DNA of 64,000 nt from an uncultured Pseudomonadota bacterium (GTDB lineage: Bacteria; Pseudomonadota; Gammaproteobacteria; Methylococcales; Methylomonadaceae): the NCBI GenBank assembly GCA_903834465.1, contig CAILJB010000112.1, positions 1 to 64,000 on the forward strand, in the 5' to 3' direction. Numbering within the stretch: position 1 is the stretch's first letter; each line of letters opens with the position of its first letter. A program made the position numbers and the translations under genes. Shown here piece by piece: positions 55,445 to 64,000 of the stretch. Under the pieces are notes generated by a model, which saw nothing but the letters and a program-made list of their open reading frames with translations, did not search any database and was not told where the DNA came from.

Positions 55445-56302
55445 ATGAAAAAATTATTATTTCAATTCGACACCGATACATACCCTTCCGTTTTTGATAC
55501 GGTAGTCGGTTATGACGGCGGTGCTGACCATGTAATTGGACATGGTAATTTAACACCTGACAAAGTTTCTGCTTTAGTGCAAGGGACGATTTTTACACGC
55601 GCTCCCAAAGAGAAAAAAAATACGGCTATTTTCGTCGGTGGGAGTGACATGATTGCAGGACAAGCATTATTTGAAGCGGTGCAAAAACATTTTTTTGGTG
55701 GTTTTCGCGTTTCTGTCATGCTAGACAGCAATGGCAGTAATACAACAGCGGCGGCATGTGTAGCGAAACTAGCATCGAGCGGTGTTTTAGCGGGAAAAAA
55801 AGCCGTTGTTTTAGGTGGTACAGGGCCTGTTGGACAACGTGCCGCCGCGATGTTGTCGTTAGAAGGTGCAAATGTAACTGTCACATCTCGACAATTATGG
55901 AATGCCGAAAAAGCCTGTGAAGCGATGGAGGCACGTTTTAACGTAAAACTTTCGGCACTGGCGGCGGCAGATTTTGATGCTCGTGCTCAGGCAATTAGCG
56001 ACGCGCATATTGTGATTGCCGCCGGTGCAACAGGCGTTGAACTTTTAAAACCTGAACATTGGCAAAATAACAAAACGCTCGAATTACTCGCCGACGCAAA
56101 TGCAACACCGCCGTTAGGCATTGGCGGCATTGATGCAATGGATAAAGGTATCGAGCGTAATGGCAAAATCGTTTGGGGGGCATTGGGCTTTGGCGCATTG
56201 AAACTGACTTTGCATCGTGCCTGTATCGCACAATTATTTGAAAATAATACACACGTTTTGGATGCAGAAAATATTTTTGCATTAGCCAAACAGATGGCAT
56301 GA
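55445..56302 (+). CDS. mtdA: NADP-dependent methylene-H4F/H4MPT dehydrogenase MtdA
   Basis: MtdA oxidises methylene-tetrahydrofolate or methylene-tetrahydromethanopterin with NADP and links formaldehyde oxidation with the serine cycle. The protein (285 residues) begins KKLLFQFDTDTYPSVFD. It keeps VVGYDGGADH, SNGSNTTAAA, the nucleotide-binding VVLGGTGPVGQRAA and the end DAENIFALAKQMA, all as in Methylorubrum MtdA and unlike MtdB. ATG at 55445 is preferred over GTG 55433. It overlaps gck by 4 bases, giving a C1 to serine-cycle pair. Confidence 0.95.
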   Translation: MKKLLFQFDTDTYPSVFDTVVGYDGGADHVIGHGNLTPDKVSALVQGTIFTRAPKEKKNTAIFVGGSDMIAGQALFEAVQKHFFGGFRVSVMLDSNGSNTTAAACVAKLASSGVLAGKKAVVLGGTGPVGQRAAAMLSLEGANVTVTSRQLWNAEKACEAMEARFNVKLSALAAADFDARAQAISDAHIVIAAGATGVELLKPEHWQNNKTLELLADANATPPLGIGGIDAMDKGIERNGKIVWGALGFGALKLTLHRACIAQLFENNTHVLDAENIFALAKQMA

Positions 56303-57594
56303 GCATAAACATGTTGCGTCAAAATGCCTTAACTATTTTTCAAGCGTGTGTTGCGGCTGCAAACCCTTATGACGCAGTAAAAAAGCATTTTGTCTTAGAT
56401 AAAAATTATTCAAACATTCACGTTATCGCTTTTGGTAAAGCGGCGTGTGCTATGTCAAAGGCGGCTCAAGACATTATTCCACCCGATATACTGGGTAACG
56501 CAATTGCCGTCACCAATTATGAAAATGTCACGGTTGTAAATAACATTGAAGTGATTGGCGCGTCGCATCCTTTACCTGATGAAGCGGGTTTTCATGCCAC
56601 AGAACGCATTGCTACAATTGCTAAACAAGCACAAATAGGCGAATTAGTTTTAGTGTTAATTAGCGGTGGCGGGTCGGCGTTAATTCCGTATCCGGTTGAT
56701 TCGATTACGCTAGACGAAAAAATTGCTACGACAAATTTATTATTATCTTGTGGCGCGACCATCAATGAAGTCAATTGTGTGCGTAAACATTTGTCACAAT
56801 TAAAAGGCGGTTGGTTAGCTAAACTGATTGCACCCGCTGATTGTCACGCGCTGATTTTGTCGGATGTATTAGGCGATGATTTAAGCGTCATTGCCAGCGG
56901 CACAACCGTTCCCGATGAATCAACTTTTTCAGAAGCGATTGCGATTTTAAAAACTAAACATGTTTGGAACGATGCGCCACAATCCGTACGAACACATTTA
57001 GAACAAGGCGAACGGGGAATTATTCCCGAAACACCTAAAACGCATGACCCAATTTTTAGTCATACCTCACACGCGCTAATTGGTAGCAATGCGATGAGTG
57101 TTGACGCGATGACAACTATCAGCCAATCTTTAGGCTATGAAACTATTCGATATGCCTATCCATTATGTGGTGAAGCACGCGATGTTGCCGAGCAATTTGT
57201 ATTGGCAGCCAAAAGTTACCCCCTTGAAAATAAGAAAATTGCTTTTATAACGGGTGGCGAAACGACGGTGACATTACGCGGTAAGGGACGCGGTGGACGA
57301 AATCAAGAAATGGCATTGGCGTTTGCACTTGCCGCTGAAAAACATGGTTTGAATGGTCGCTGGGTATTTTTAAGTGGCGGCACCGATGGCATTGATGGCG
57401 TAAGCCCTGCTGCAGGTGGTATTGTCGATGCTAGCACGCTGCAACGTATGAGAAAATCAGGCGAAAATCCATTAGCTTTATTGGAAAATAACGATTCTTA
57501 CACCGCGTTAAAAAGCGCAAATGATTTGTTAATGACTGGCGCAACCGGTACGAATGTCGCAGATTTACAGATTTTATTGATTGAAATTATTTAA
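56299..57594 (+). CDS. gck: Glycerate 2-kinase (MOFRL family)
   Basis: The enzyme phosphorylates glycerate to 2-phosphoglycerate, the serine-cycle step leading to PEP. The 431-residue protein has an N-terminal DUF4147 domain (VIAFGKAACAMSKAA, ISGGGSALI, CVRKHLSQLKGG, LILSDVLGDD) and a C-terminal MOFRL domain (ITGGETTVTLRGKGRGGRNQEMALAFAL). It overlaps mtdA (ATGA) and is followed by proC after 15 bases. Confidence 0.95.
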   Translation: MSINMLRQNALTIFQACVAAANPYDAVKKHFVLDKNYSNIHVIAFGKAACAMSKAAQDIIPPDILGNAIAVTNYENVTVVNNIEVIGASHPLPDEAGFHATERIATIAKQAQIGELVLVLISGGGSALIPYPVDSITLDEKIATTNLLLSCGATINEVNCVRKHLSQLKGGWLAKLIAPADCHALILSDVLGDDLSVIASGTTVPDESTFSEAIAILKTKHVWNDAPQSVRTHLEQGERGIIPETPKTHDPIFSHTSHALIGSNAMSVDAMTTISQSLGYETIRYAYPLCGEARDVAEQFVLAAKSYPLENKKIAFITGGETTVTLRGKGRGGRNQEMALAFALAAEKHGLNGRWVFLSGGTDGIDGVSPAAGGIVDASTLQRMRKSGENPLALLENNDSYTALKSANDLLMTGATGTNVADLQILLIEII

Positions 57595-57609
57595 ACAAAT
57601 GAGAACAAA

Positions 57610-58431
57610 ATGAATACACAAAAAATTGGTTTTATCGGCGGCGGCAATATGGCAGTGAGTTTACTCAACGGTCTGATTGCGAGCGGTCATCCAGCGCAAC
57701 AGCTTTGGGTCTCCGACACAAACCTCGATACGTTAGCGAATTTGGAAAAACAGTTAAACGTTAATACATCTAGTGATAATGCCGCAATTGTTGAAGCTGC
57801 CGATGTCATCGTCTTGGCTGTAAAACCACAAGTTTTAAAATCTGTTGCACAAACCTTAGCGACGGCAATTACTGCGAAGAAATCACTTGTGGTTTCAATT
57901 GCCGCCGGAATTTCGCAAGCCAGTTTGAGTGCGTGGTTAGGCGATGAAACAGCGATTGTGCGCTGTATGCCCAATACCCCCGCCTTAGTTTTAACTGGCG
58001 CGACCGGTTTGCATGCAAATTCAAATGTTACTGAGGAACAAAGTGATTTAGCTGAAAATATTTTACGTTCAGTCGGCATTGCTTTATGGGTTGAAACCGA
58101 AGGTGAACTCGATGCTGTCACGGCTGTTTCAGGCAGTGGTCCTGCGTATTATTTTTTATTGATGGAAGCGATGGAAAAAGCGGCGTTAGAAATGGGTTTA
58201 AGTCCAAATACCGCGCAATTGCTCGTGCAACAAACCGCTTTAGGTGCCGCAAAAATTGCACTGGAATCCGCAGAATCGCCCGAAAATTTACGTCAGCGCG
58301 TTACCTCGCCAAACGGTACGACACAAAAAGCCATTGAAACCTTTCAAGCGGGTGGTTTTATCGAATTAGTGGCAAAAGCTCTGCACGCCGCCCGCGACCG
58401 TTCAATCGAATTATCAAAACAGGAAGCCTAA
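57610..58431 (+). CDS. proC: Pyrroline-5-carboxylate reductase
   Basis: ProC makes proline with NAD(P)H. The 273-residue protein has the Rossmann start IGFIGGGNMAVSLL, VVSIAAGIS, RCMPNTPALV, and the C-terminal AVSGSGPAYYFLLMEAM and VTSPNGTTQKAIETF. The yggT gene follows after 3 bases, a very common arrangement. Confidence 0.97.
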   Translation: MNTQKIGFIGGGNMAVSLLNGLIASGHPAQQLWVSDTNLDTLANLEKQLNVNTSSDNAAIVEAADVIVLAVKPQVLKSVAQTLATAITAKKSLVVSIAAGISQASLSAWLGDETAIVRCMPNTPALVLTGATGLHANSNVTEEQSDLAENILRSVGIALWVETEGELDAVTAVSGSGPAYYFLLMEAMEKAALEMGLSPNTAQLLVQQTALGAAKIALESAESPENLRQRVTSPNGTTQKAIETFQAGGFIELVAKALHAARDRSIELSKQEA

Positions 58432-58434
58432 CTC

Positions 58435-59010
58435 ATGGGCATGAATTATTTTACTAATCCGGTGATATTTGTTTTAGATACCTTTTTTTCGCTGTATATC
58501 GGAGCCGTTTTATTGCGCTTTTTATTGCAATGGTGTCGCGCAGATTTTCGCAATCCGATTTCAAAATTTTTAATCATGCTCACGCATCCACCGTTGAAAA
58601 TTTTGCGCCGTTTTATTCCGGCAATCGGCAATATTGATACGTCGTCGTTAGTGTTAATGATGGCATTGCAATTACTCGCGAATGGTTCGCTGGCATTGCT
58701 ACAAGGCGTGACGTTTAGCATTGGCGGTTTGATTTTAACGGCGTTTGCCCAATTGATTGCGTTGCTATTAAACGTTTTCTTTTATGCGGTTTTCGCTCGC
58801 GCTATGCTGAGTTGGCTGAATCCAGGCACGTTTAGCGACATATCCGCATTACTTTACAGTTTGACCGAACCGTTATTGCGAACATGTCGCAGTGCATTAC
58901 CGAATTTTGGTGGGCTGGATTTGTCGGTCATTTTGGTATTGATGGGCATTCAATTGGTTGAAATGTTAATTTTGCCACCGTTGTATCAATTAGCGAGTTT
59001 AATCGGTTGA
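58435..59010 (+). CDS. yggT: YggT family membrane protein
   Basis: This 191-residue inner-membrane protein has two YggT repeats (about 10-90 and 105-185). Each has the pattern RFLLQW...NPISKFLIMLTHPPLKILRRFIP or ARAMLSWLNP...LLYSLTEPLLRTCRSALP. Some relatives affect osmotic tolerance or cell division placement; the function is not defined. It is the last gene of the mtdA-gck-proC run. Confidence 0.93.
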   Translation: MGMNYFTNPVIFVLDTFFSLYIGAVLLRFLLQWCRADFRNPISKFLIMLTHPPLKILRRFIPAIGNIDTSSLVLMMALQLLANGSLALLQGVTFSIGGLILTAFAQLIALLLNVFFYAVFARAMLSWLNPGTFSDISALLYSLTEPLLRTCRSALPNFGGLDLSVILVLMGIQLVEMLILPPLYQLASLIG

Positions 59011-59026
59011 GCGGTTATTTATGGCA

Positions 59027-59063
59027 AGGCGACGTGTTGATTTTAAATTTACACGTCCTGCCT
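59027..59063 (+). other. Stem-loop in the yggT-queA gap
   Basis: AGGCGACGTGT (27-37 of this kilobase) pairs with ACACGTC-CT-GCCT, giving 11 pairs, a two-base bulge and a 13-base loop. There is no T run after it, so it is not a classical terminator. It does not resemble a preQ1 riboswitch. Its function is unknown. Confidence 0.35.
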
Positions 59064-59115
59064 AAAGCATCACCACGGGAATTCCCTGCATCTTTAAATA
59101 TCGAACCGTCACGTC

Positions 59116-60138
59116 ATGAAAAAAAGCGATTTTAATTACATCTTGCCTGAAGCGTTAATTGCACAACAACCGTTATCCGAACGTACAGCCAGTCGTTTAC
59201 TGACGATGAATCGAGATACCGGCGAATTACACGATAAACAATTTAGCGATTTGCTCGATTTTATTGCGTCGGAAGATTTACTCGTTTTTAACGATACGCG
59301 CGTTATTCCCGCACGATTATTTGGCACGAAAACAACTGGCGGCAAAATCGAAATTTTAATCGAGCGTATTTTGGATGAACAACACGCGCTGGCACATATT
59401 CGCGCCAGTAAATCTCCCAAAGCAGGCGCGAAAATTCAACTCGATAACGGCTATTTTTGTGAGGTCGAAGGCAGAGATGGCGATTTATTTAAATTATATT
59501 TTGAAAACGAAAAAACGTTGTTAGAAATACTTGCTGAAATTGGACATATTCCATTGCCACCGTATATCGAACGTGCTGATAACGAAGACGATTTAACGCG
59601 CTATCAAACTGTTTTTGGCAAACAATTGGGCGCAGTGGCAGCACCCACGGCAGGATTGCATTTCGATGAATCCATGTTGGAAAAAATCAGGGCAAAAGGT
59701 GTGCAAACTGCTTTTGTAACGTTGCATGTTGGCAGTGGCACATTTCAACCGGTTCGCGTAGAAAATTTATCTGAACATGTCATGCACAAAGAATATTTTT
59801 CCGTATCGCAAGAAACAGTAGATGCCGTACAAGCCACAAAAAAACGTAATGGAAGAGTCATTGCAATTGGGACAACAGCCGTTCGGGCTTTAGAATCAGC
59901 TTCACGTTCTGGAACATTACAAGCAGGTTTTGGCGACACAGATTTGTTTATTTTGTCGGGTTATGAATTCAAATCTGTCGATGCGATGCTAACCAATTTT
60001 CATTTGCCCGAATCCACATTGTTGATGTTAGTTGCCGCCTTCTCACGTTATGACTTTGTAATGACTGCGTATCAGCACGCCATTGAGCAACAGTACCGAT
60101 TTTTTAGTTATGGCGATGCAATGTGGATTTATCGTTGA
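59116..60138 (+). CDS. queA: tRNA preQ1(34) S-adenosylmethionine ribosyltransferase-isomerase
   Basis: QueA transfers and isomerises the ribosyl part of SAM onto preQ1 in tRNA to form epoxyqueuosine. The 340-residue protein begins [29 protein letters not shown] and has [37 protein letters not shown] and the C-terminal [18 protein letters not shown] at 59116 is supported by the usual N-terminus, although the ribosome site is weak. tgt is not within the window. Confidence 0.97.
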   Translation: MKKSDFNYILPEALIAQQPLSERTASRLLTMNRDTGELHDKQFSDLLDFIASEDLLVFNDTRVIPARLFGTKTTGGKIEILIERILDEQHALAHIRASKSPKAGAKIQLDNGYFCEVEGRDGDLFKLYFENEKTLLEILAEIGHIPLPPYIERADNEDDLTRYQTVFGKQLGAVAAPTAGLHFDESMLEKIRAKGVQTAFVTLHVGSGTFQPVRVENLSEHVMHKEYFSVSQETVDAVQATKKRNGRVIAIGTTAVRALESASRSGTLQAGFGDTDLFILSGYEFKSVDAMLTNFHLPESTLLMLVAAFSRYDFVMTAYQHAIEQQYRFFSYGDAMWIYR

Positions 60139-60145
60139 ACATTTC

Positions 60146-60180
60146 AAACCACTGGCATGGCATATAAATGACAGTGGTTT
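60146..60180. other. Hairpin between converging queA and serC
   Basis: AAACCACTG (60146-60154) pairs perfectly with CAGTGGTTT (60172-60180) around a 17-base loop. It lies between two converging stops and may limit read-through, but it has no T run in either direction. Confidence 0.45.
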
Positions 60181-60192
60181 AAACATGGCGGT

Positions 60193-61272
60193 TTAATGCG
60201 TGCGTTCAAATTCCTGCATAAAAGCAATCAAAGCCTCGACACCGCTTTCTGGCATCGCGTTATAAATACTCGCTCGCATACCACCAAGTAAACGATGCCC
60301 TTTCAATTCATTTAATCCCGCCGCTTCCGCCGCGATTAAAAAATCGGTTTCCAATGCTTCATTTGTCAAAATAAATGGCACATTCATCCGTGAACGTGAC
60401 GCGATTTCAACCGAATTGCGATATAAACTCGACACATCGATGGCTTGATATAACTTTGCTGATTTAGCGATATTACGTTGTTCAATAGCTGCCAAACCGC
60501 CTTGCGTTTGCAACCATTTAAAAACTAATCCCATCAAATACCAACTGTAAGTTGTTGGGGTGTTGAGCATTGACTGATTATTGGCTTGTTCTTCGTAATT
60601 AAAAACAGGCGGCACAGTTTTCGAACATTGTCCTAACAAATCCTCACGCACAATCACCACCGTCACACCCGCCGCCCCCATATTTTTTTGGCTACCGGCA
60701 TAAATTAAACCGAATTGGCTAACATCAACAGGACGAGACAAAATATTTGACGACATATCGCACACCAGTGGCAACCCTTTTGCATCAGGAATGCTGTCAA
60801 ATTCCACGCCATGAATCGTTTCGTTTGAGGTGTAATGCAAATAAGCCGCTTGCGGGTCAACTTCCCACGTCGCAGAATTTGGAATTGTGGTGAAATGGCT
60901 ATGTTTAGAACTTGCGCTAATAATCGCTTCGCAATACGGCTTCGCATCTTTAATGGCTTTTTTTGACCATGCGCCGGTTTTGACGTAACAGGCTTTGGTT
61001 TTGTTGCCTAAAATATTTTGCGGAATCAACGAAAATTGCGCCGACGCGCCACCTTGCAAAAATAACACGCGATAATTTTCAGGAATAGTCATCAACGCGC
61101 GTAAATCAGCTTCCAATTCGGCAGCAATACTCATAAATTGTTTGCCACGATGACTCATTTCCATCACCGACATACCGCTGCCGCGCCAATCGAGTAATTC
61201 TTGTTGTGCTTGTTGCAAAACCACTTCAGGCAACATCGATGGCCCTGCGCTAAAATTATAAATGCGCGTCAT
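60193..61272 (-). CDS. serC: Phosphoserine aminotransferase
   Basis: SerC is a PLP enzyme that makes phosphoserine from 3-phosphohydroxypyruvate for serine and for pyridoxine synthesis. The 359-residue protein has IYNFSAGPSMLPE, FLQGGASAQFSLIPQN, the PLP lysine in LIYAGSQKNMGAAGVTVVIV, and TPTTYSWYLMGLVFKWL. ATG at 61272 (MTRIYNF) with GGAGAA upstream is better than the TTG at 61278. It can supply serine to the serine cycle whose other genes are nearby. Confidence 0.96.
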   Translation of the reverse strand: MTRIYNFSAGPSMLPEVVLQQAQQELLDWRGSGMSVMEMSHRGKQFMSIAAELEADLRALMTIPENYRVLFLQGGASAQFSLIPQNILGNKTKACYVKTGAWSKKAIKDAKPYCEAIISASSKHSHFTTIPNSATWEVDPQAAYLHYTSNETIHGVEFDSIPDAKGLPLVCDMSSNILSRPVDVSQFGLIYAGSQKNMGAAGVTVVIVREDLLGQCSKTVPPVFNYEEQANNQSMLNTPTTYSWYLMGLVFKWLQTQGGLAAIEQRNIAKSAKLYQAIDVSSLYRNSVEIASRSRMNVPFILTNEALETDFLIAAEAAGLNELKGHRLLGGMRASIYNAMPESGVEALIAFMQEFERTH

Positions 61273-61312
61273 GTTCAAAATTCTCCAATAAAAATCATGC
61301 GTAAAAGTGTGG

Positions 61313-61324
61313 GTATTATAATAC
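61313..61324. promoter_or_regulatory. Palindromic bidirectional -10 between serC and mfd
   Basis: GTATTATAATAC is a perfect 12-base palindrome and contains TATAAT on both strands. It lies 41 bases before serC and 56 bases before mfd. Matching -35 elements are weak. Confidence 0.4.
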
Positions 61325-61379
61325 GCGCCTCTAAATTCGGTTTAAAATAACCACTGTTTATGTTTTGCAATGACTGACT

Positions 61380-64000
61380 ATGCCCAACACTTCATTAAAC
61401 CTTTCCGTTCCTACGTCTAAACAACCTACCGTCACTTGGTCAGGTTTAACCGGTTGTGCCGATTCTTTGGCTTTGGCGACAGCGATTCAAACACATCGCC
61501 GTTTATTTGTGATTGTTACGCCTGACGCACACAGTGCATTGCGGCTGGAACACGAATTGGCGTTTTTTTTAAATCATGAACAACCCATTTTGCATTTTCC
61601 CGATTGGGAAACCTTGCCGTATGACGTATTTTCGCCGTTGCCGGAAATTATTTCGGAGCGTTTACAAACCTTAACGACTTTGCCGAATTTGGAACAAGGC
61701 GCGTTAATTGTCGCTGCAAATACGTTAATGCACTGCCTCACGCCGCCCGACTTTTTAGCGCAGCAACAATTCACGTTAAACAAAGGTGATTCGCTAAACG
61801 GCATTGCCGAACAACTCAAACAACGTGGTTACGAAGCGGTCACGCAAGTTTTTACGCACGGCGAGTTTTCGTTACATGGCTCAATTTTGGATATTTTTGC
61901 CATGGGTAGCCGCGTGCCGATGCGTTTGGAAATGGACAGTGATAAAGTTATCAATTCATTACGCGCCTTTGATGTGGAAAGCCAACGCGCTTTTTCGACT
62001 GACGAAATTATTGAATCGCTGACCATTTTGCCTGTGCGGGAATTTCCGTTTGACGAGGCAGCAATTGAACGATTTAAAAATCATTTTTCAAATAACGGCG
62101 CGTTTTATCGTGATGTCACGCAAGGCATTGCGGTCGGTGGTTTAGAATATTATCTGCCGTTATTTACGCAACAAACCGCGACTCTGTTTGATTATTTGCC
62201 TGAATCTGCCTTACTGGTCACGTTGCCGAATTTGAAAACCGCGATGACAGATTTTGATGACGCGGTAAAAACACGTTTTGAATTGCGGAAAAATGATGCC
62301 GAACGCCCTGCCCTTGCGCCTGAAAAATTATTTTTATCGCCACAAAATATCACCGCCGAATTTAAAAAACGTGAACAAATTGTTTTAGACGTTTGCGCTC
62401 CCCTTCCAGACATTAGTTTTAACGCCCATTTCAAACATCCCGCACAAGCATTGACGAAATTTGTCGCTGATTTTGACGGCAAAATATTATTTGTCGCCGA
62501 ATCCGCAGGTCATCGAGAAGCCTTGTTGCAAACCTTAAAGCGCGAATCGATTTACCCAAAAGTTGTCGCCGATTGGCAAACATTTTTAAGTAGCGAACAT
62601 ACGCATTGCATTACCGTTGCCTCGATTGACGCAGGTTTATTATTGCAAAAACCGGCGTTGGCAATGATTACCGAAAGCCAATTATCGGGCGAAAAAGTCG
62701 CGCAACGTCGTCGCCGTAAAACCTCTGCGCGGCAATTAGAAACGCTGGTGGCGAATCTAAACGAACTCACGATTGGCGCACCGGTTGTGCATTCTGAACA
62801 TGGTGTGGGACGTTATTTAGGTTTGCAAACGTTGGAAATTGGCGGCATGAGCGGCGAATTTTTAACGCTCAGTTATGCCAATGACGATAAATTATATGTA
62901 CCCGTTGCGTCATTGCACGTCATTACGCGCTACACCGGCATGAGTCCCGAAAACGCGCCGTTACATAAATTAGGTAGCGACCAATGGCGCAGAGCCAAAC
63001 AAAAAGCCATTGCTCGCATTCATGATGTCGCCGCTGAATTACTCGATATTCACGCGAAACGCGCCTTGCATCAACGCCCCGCTGAACCGTTATTCGAGCG
63101 CATTAGTGCGGATGATTATTACGCTTTCGCACAAGGTTTTCGTTTTGAAGAAACGCCCGACCAAGCCAAAGCGATTGAAAATATCATCGACGATTTCAAT
63201 CAAATCAAACCGATGGACAGAGTGATTTGCGGTGACGTGGGATTTGGTAAAACTGAAGTCGCCATGCGAGCGGCGTTTTTAGCGGTGCAAAACGGTAAAC
63301 AAGTCGCGGTACTTGTGCCAACAACATTACTCGCTCAACAACATCACGTTAATTTTTGCGACCGCTTTGCCGATTGGCCAATAAAAATCGAACTGCTATC
63401 GCGCTTTGTTACGGCAAAAGAACAAAAACAAATTGCCCAAGAACTCGAAAAAGGCACAGTCGATATTGTCATCGGCACGCATAAATTGCTTGGCGATGGG
63501 TTGAAATATAAAAATTTAGGCTTGGTCATCATCGACGAAGAACACCGTTTTGGTGTGCGTCAAAAAGAGCAATTCAAAAAATTACGCAGCGAATTAGATT
63601 TACTCACGCTAACAGCAACGCCCATTCCGCGCACGTTAAATATGGCGATGAGTGGTTTGCGCGATATTTCAATTATCGCCAGTCCGCCACCGAATCGTCA
63701 TCCAATTAAAACCTTTATCAATGAATGGCAAGATGAGCAGATTCGTGAAGCGTGTCAGCGCGAAATCAAACGCGGTGGACAAGTGTTTTTCTTGCATAAC
63801 GACATTAAAAGCATGGACAAAATGGCGGAAGTGTTAAGTCGTTTAATTCCCGAAGCGCGGCTCGAAATCGCACACGGTCAAATGCACGGCAATGAACTTG
63901 AACGCATCATGCTCGATTTTTATCATCAGCGTTTTAATATTTTGCTCAGTACCACGATTATCGAAAGCGGTATCGACATTCCTAGCGCAAATACCATGAT
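61380..64000 (+). CDS. mfd: Transcription-repair coupling factor Mfd (3' end outside window)
   Basis: Mfd removes RNA polymerase stalled at DNA damage and recruits UvrA. The first 873 codons are present of about 1150. They cover the UvrB-like N-terminal region (FPDWETLPYDVFSPLPEIISERL), the RNA-polymerase-interaction domain (GAPVVHSEHGVGRYLG, DDKLYVPVASL), and the RecG-like translocase with Walker A GDVGFGKTE, DEEHRFGV and TATPIPRTLNMAM. The last part visible is motif V (STTIIESGIDIPSANT). ATG at 61380 is the first usable start and gives MPNTSLNLSVP. No frameshift is seen. Confidence 0.96.
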   Translation, partial: MPNTSLNLSVPTSKQPTVTWSGLTGCADSLALATAIQTHRRLFVIVTPDAHSALRLEHELAFFLNHEQPILHFPDWETLPYDVFSPLPEIISERLQTLTTLPNLEQGALIVAANTLMHCLTPPDFLAQQQFTLNKGDSLNGIAEQLKQRGYEAVTQVFTHGEFSLHGSILDIFAMGSRVPMRLEMDSDKVINSLRAFDVESQRAFSTDEIIESLTILPVREFPFDEAAIERFKNHFSNNGAFYRDVTQGIAVGGLEYYLPLFTQQTATLFDYLPESALLVTLPNLKTAMTDFDDAVKTRFELRKNDAERPALAPEKLFLSPQNITAEFKKREQIVLDVCAPLPDISFNAHFKHPAQALTKFVADFDGKILFVAESAGHREALLQTLKRESIYPKVVADWQTFLSSEHTHCITVASIDAGLLLQKPALAMITESQLSGEKVAQRRRRKTSARQLETLVANLNELTIGAPVVHSEHGVGRYLGLQTLEIGGMSGEFLTLSYANDDKLYVPVASLHVITRYTGMSPENAPLHKLGSDQWRRAKQKAIARIHDVAAELLDIHAKRALHQRPAEPLFERISADDYYAFAQGFRFEETPDQAKAIENIIDDFNQIKPMDRVICGDVGFGKTEVAMRAAFLAVQNGKQVAVLVPTTLLAQQHHVNFCDRFADWPIKIELLSRFVTAKEQKQIAQELEKGTVDIVIGTHKLLGDGLKYKNLGLVIIDEEHRFGVRQKEQFKKLRSELDLLTLTATPIPRTLNMAMSGLRDISIIASPPPNRHPIKTFINEWQDEQIREACQREIKRGGQVFFLHNDIKSMDKMAEVLSRLIPEARLEIAHGQMHGNELERIMLDFYHQRFNILLSTTIIESGIDIPSANTM

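Noticed and set aside
55445-56302. MtdB rather than MtdA
   Set aside because: The start KKLLFQFDTD and SNGSNTTAAA match MtdA; MtdB has a different N-terminus.

Overview
The window looks like chromosome of a gammaproteobacterium with moderately low G+C. It is most likely a methane- or methanol-using member of the Methylococcales or a close relative. The best evidence is an MtdA-type methylene-H4F/H4MPT dehydrogenase gene overlapping a glycerate 2-kinase gene, opposite malate dehydrogenase (serine-cycle and C1 genes). A 131-residue bacteriohemerythrin of the kind known from methanotrophs and many ordinary gammaproteobacterial housekeeping genes agree with this. No methane or methanol oxidation gene is present, so the taxonomic call is an inference.

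Layout. 1-1246: right end of an IS200/IS605-type element followed by an AT-rich two-gene accessory unit (coiled-coil membrane protein plus ImmA/IrrE-type metallopeptidase) that abuts the recG 3' end. 1253-8486 (minus): recG, ridA, a secreted PKD/DUF1566 protein, and a tight four-gene operon CDGSH, CYTH, PLP decarboxylase, ATP-grasp of unknown purpose. 8613-10807: oxidative-stress genes (sodB; an unknown gene, msrA and a truncated globin in one unit) and tRNA-Leu(UAA). 10887-13227 (minus): lnt overlapping a ParA-type ATPase. 13351-23135 (minus): flagellar block fleQ, then fliEFGHIJK behind a good sigma-54 promoter; FliK carries 14 perfect-length 27-bp repeats.

23394-34475: a CNNM/CorC-type protein (plus), then on the minus strand gspE, gspF, a TonB-dependent receptor, a periplasmic-TPR sensor kinase and a REC-PAS-GGDEF protein, nearly without gaps. 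34588-42269: tyrS, bacteriohemerythrin behind an FNR-like box, an NSS transporter with ratA and rnfH, an EAL-CBS-GGDEF protein, a family 25 glycosyltransferase, and an AMMECR1 gene preceded by a Memo gene that has lost its whole middle but kept its frame. 42281-51820 (minus): a five-gene unit nifJ, DHOD-like, kinase-ATPase fusion, ppsA, J-domain protein, centred on pyruvate and PEP. 51919-64000: a glutaredoxin-DsbD-like fusion, a PNPOx-family protein, mdh, mtdA-gck-proC-yggT, queA, serC and the first 2.6 kb of mfd, which runs off the window.

The genes that work together are the flagellar export/basal-body set under FleQ, the C1/serine/PEP set (mtdA, gck, mdh, serC, ppsA, nifJ), and the O2/redox set (sodB, msrA, globin, bacteriohemerythrin). 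The most unusual items are the internally deleted Memo gene, the CDGSH-CYTH-decarboxylase-ATP-grasp operon, the receptor-kinase-cyclase signalling unit and the accessory pair beside the insertion-sequence end.
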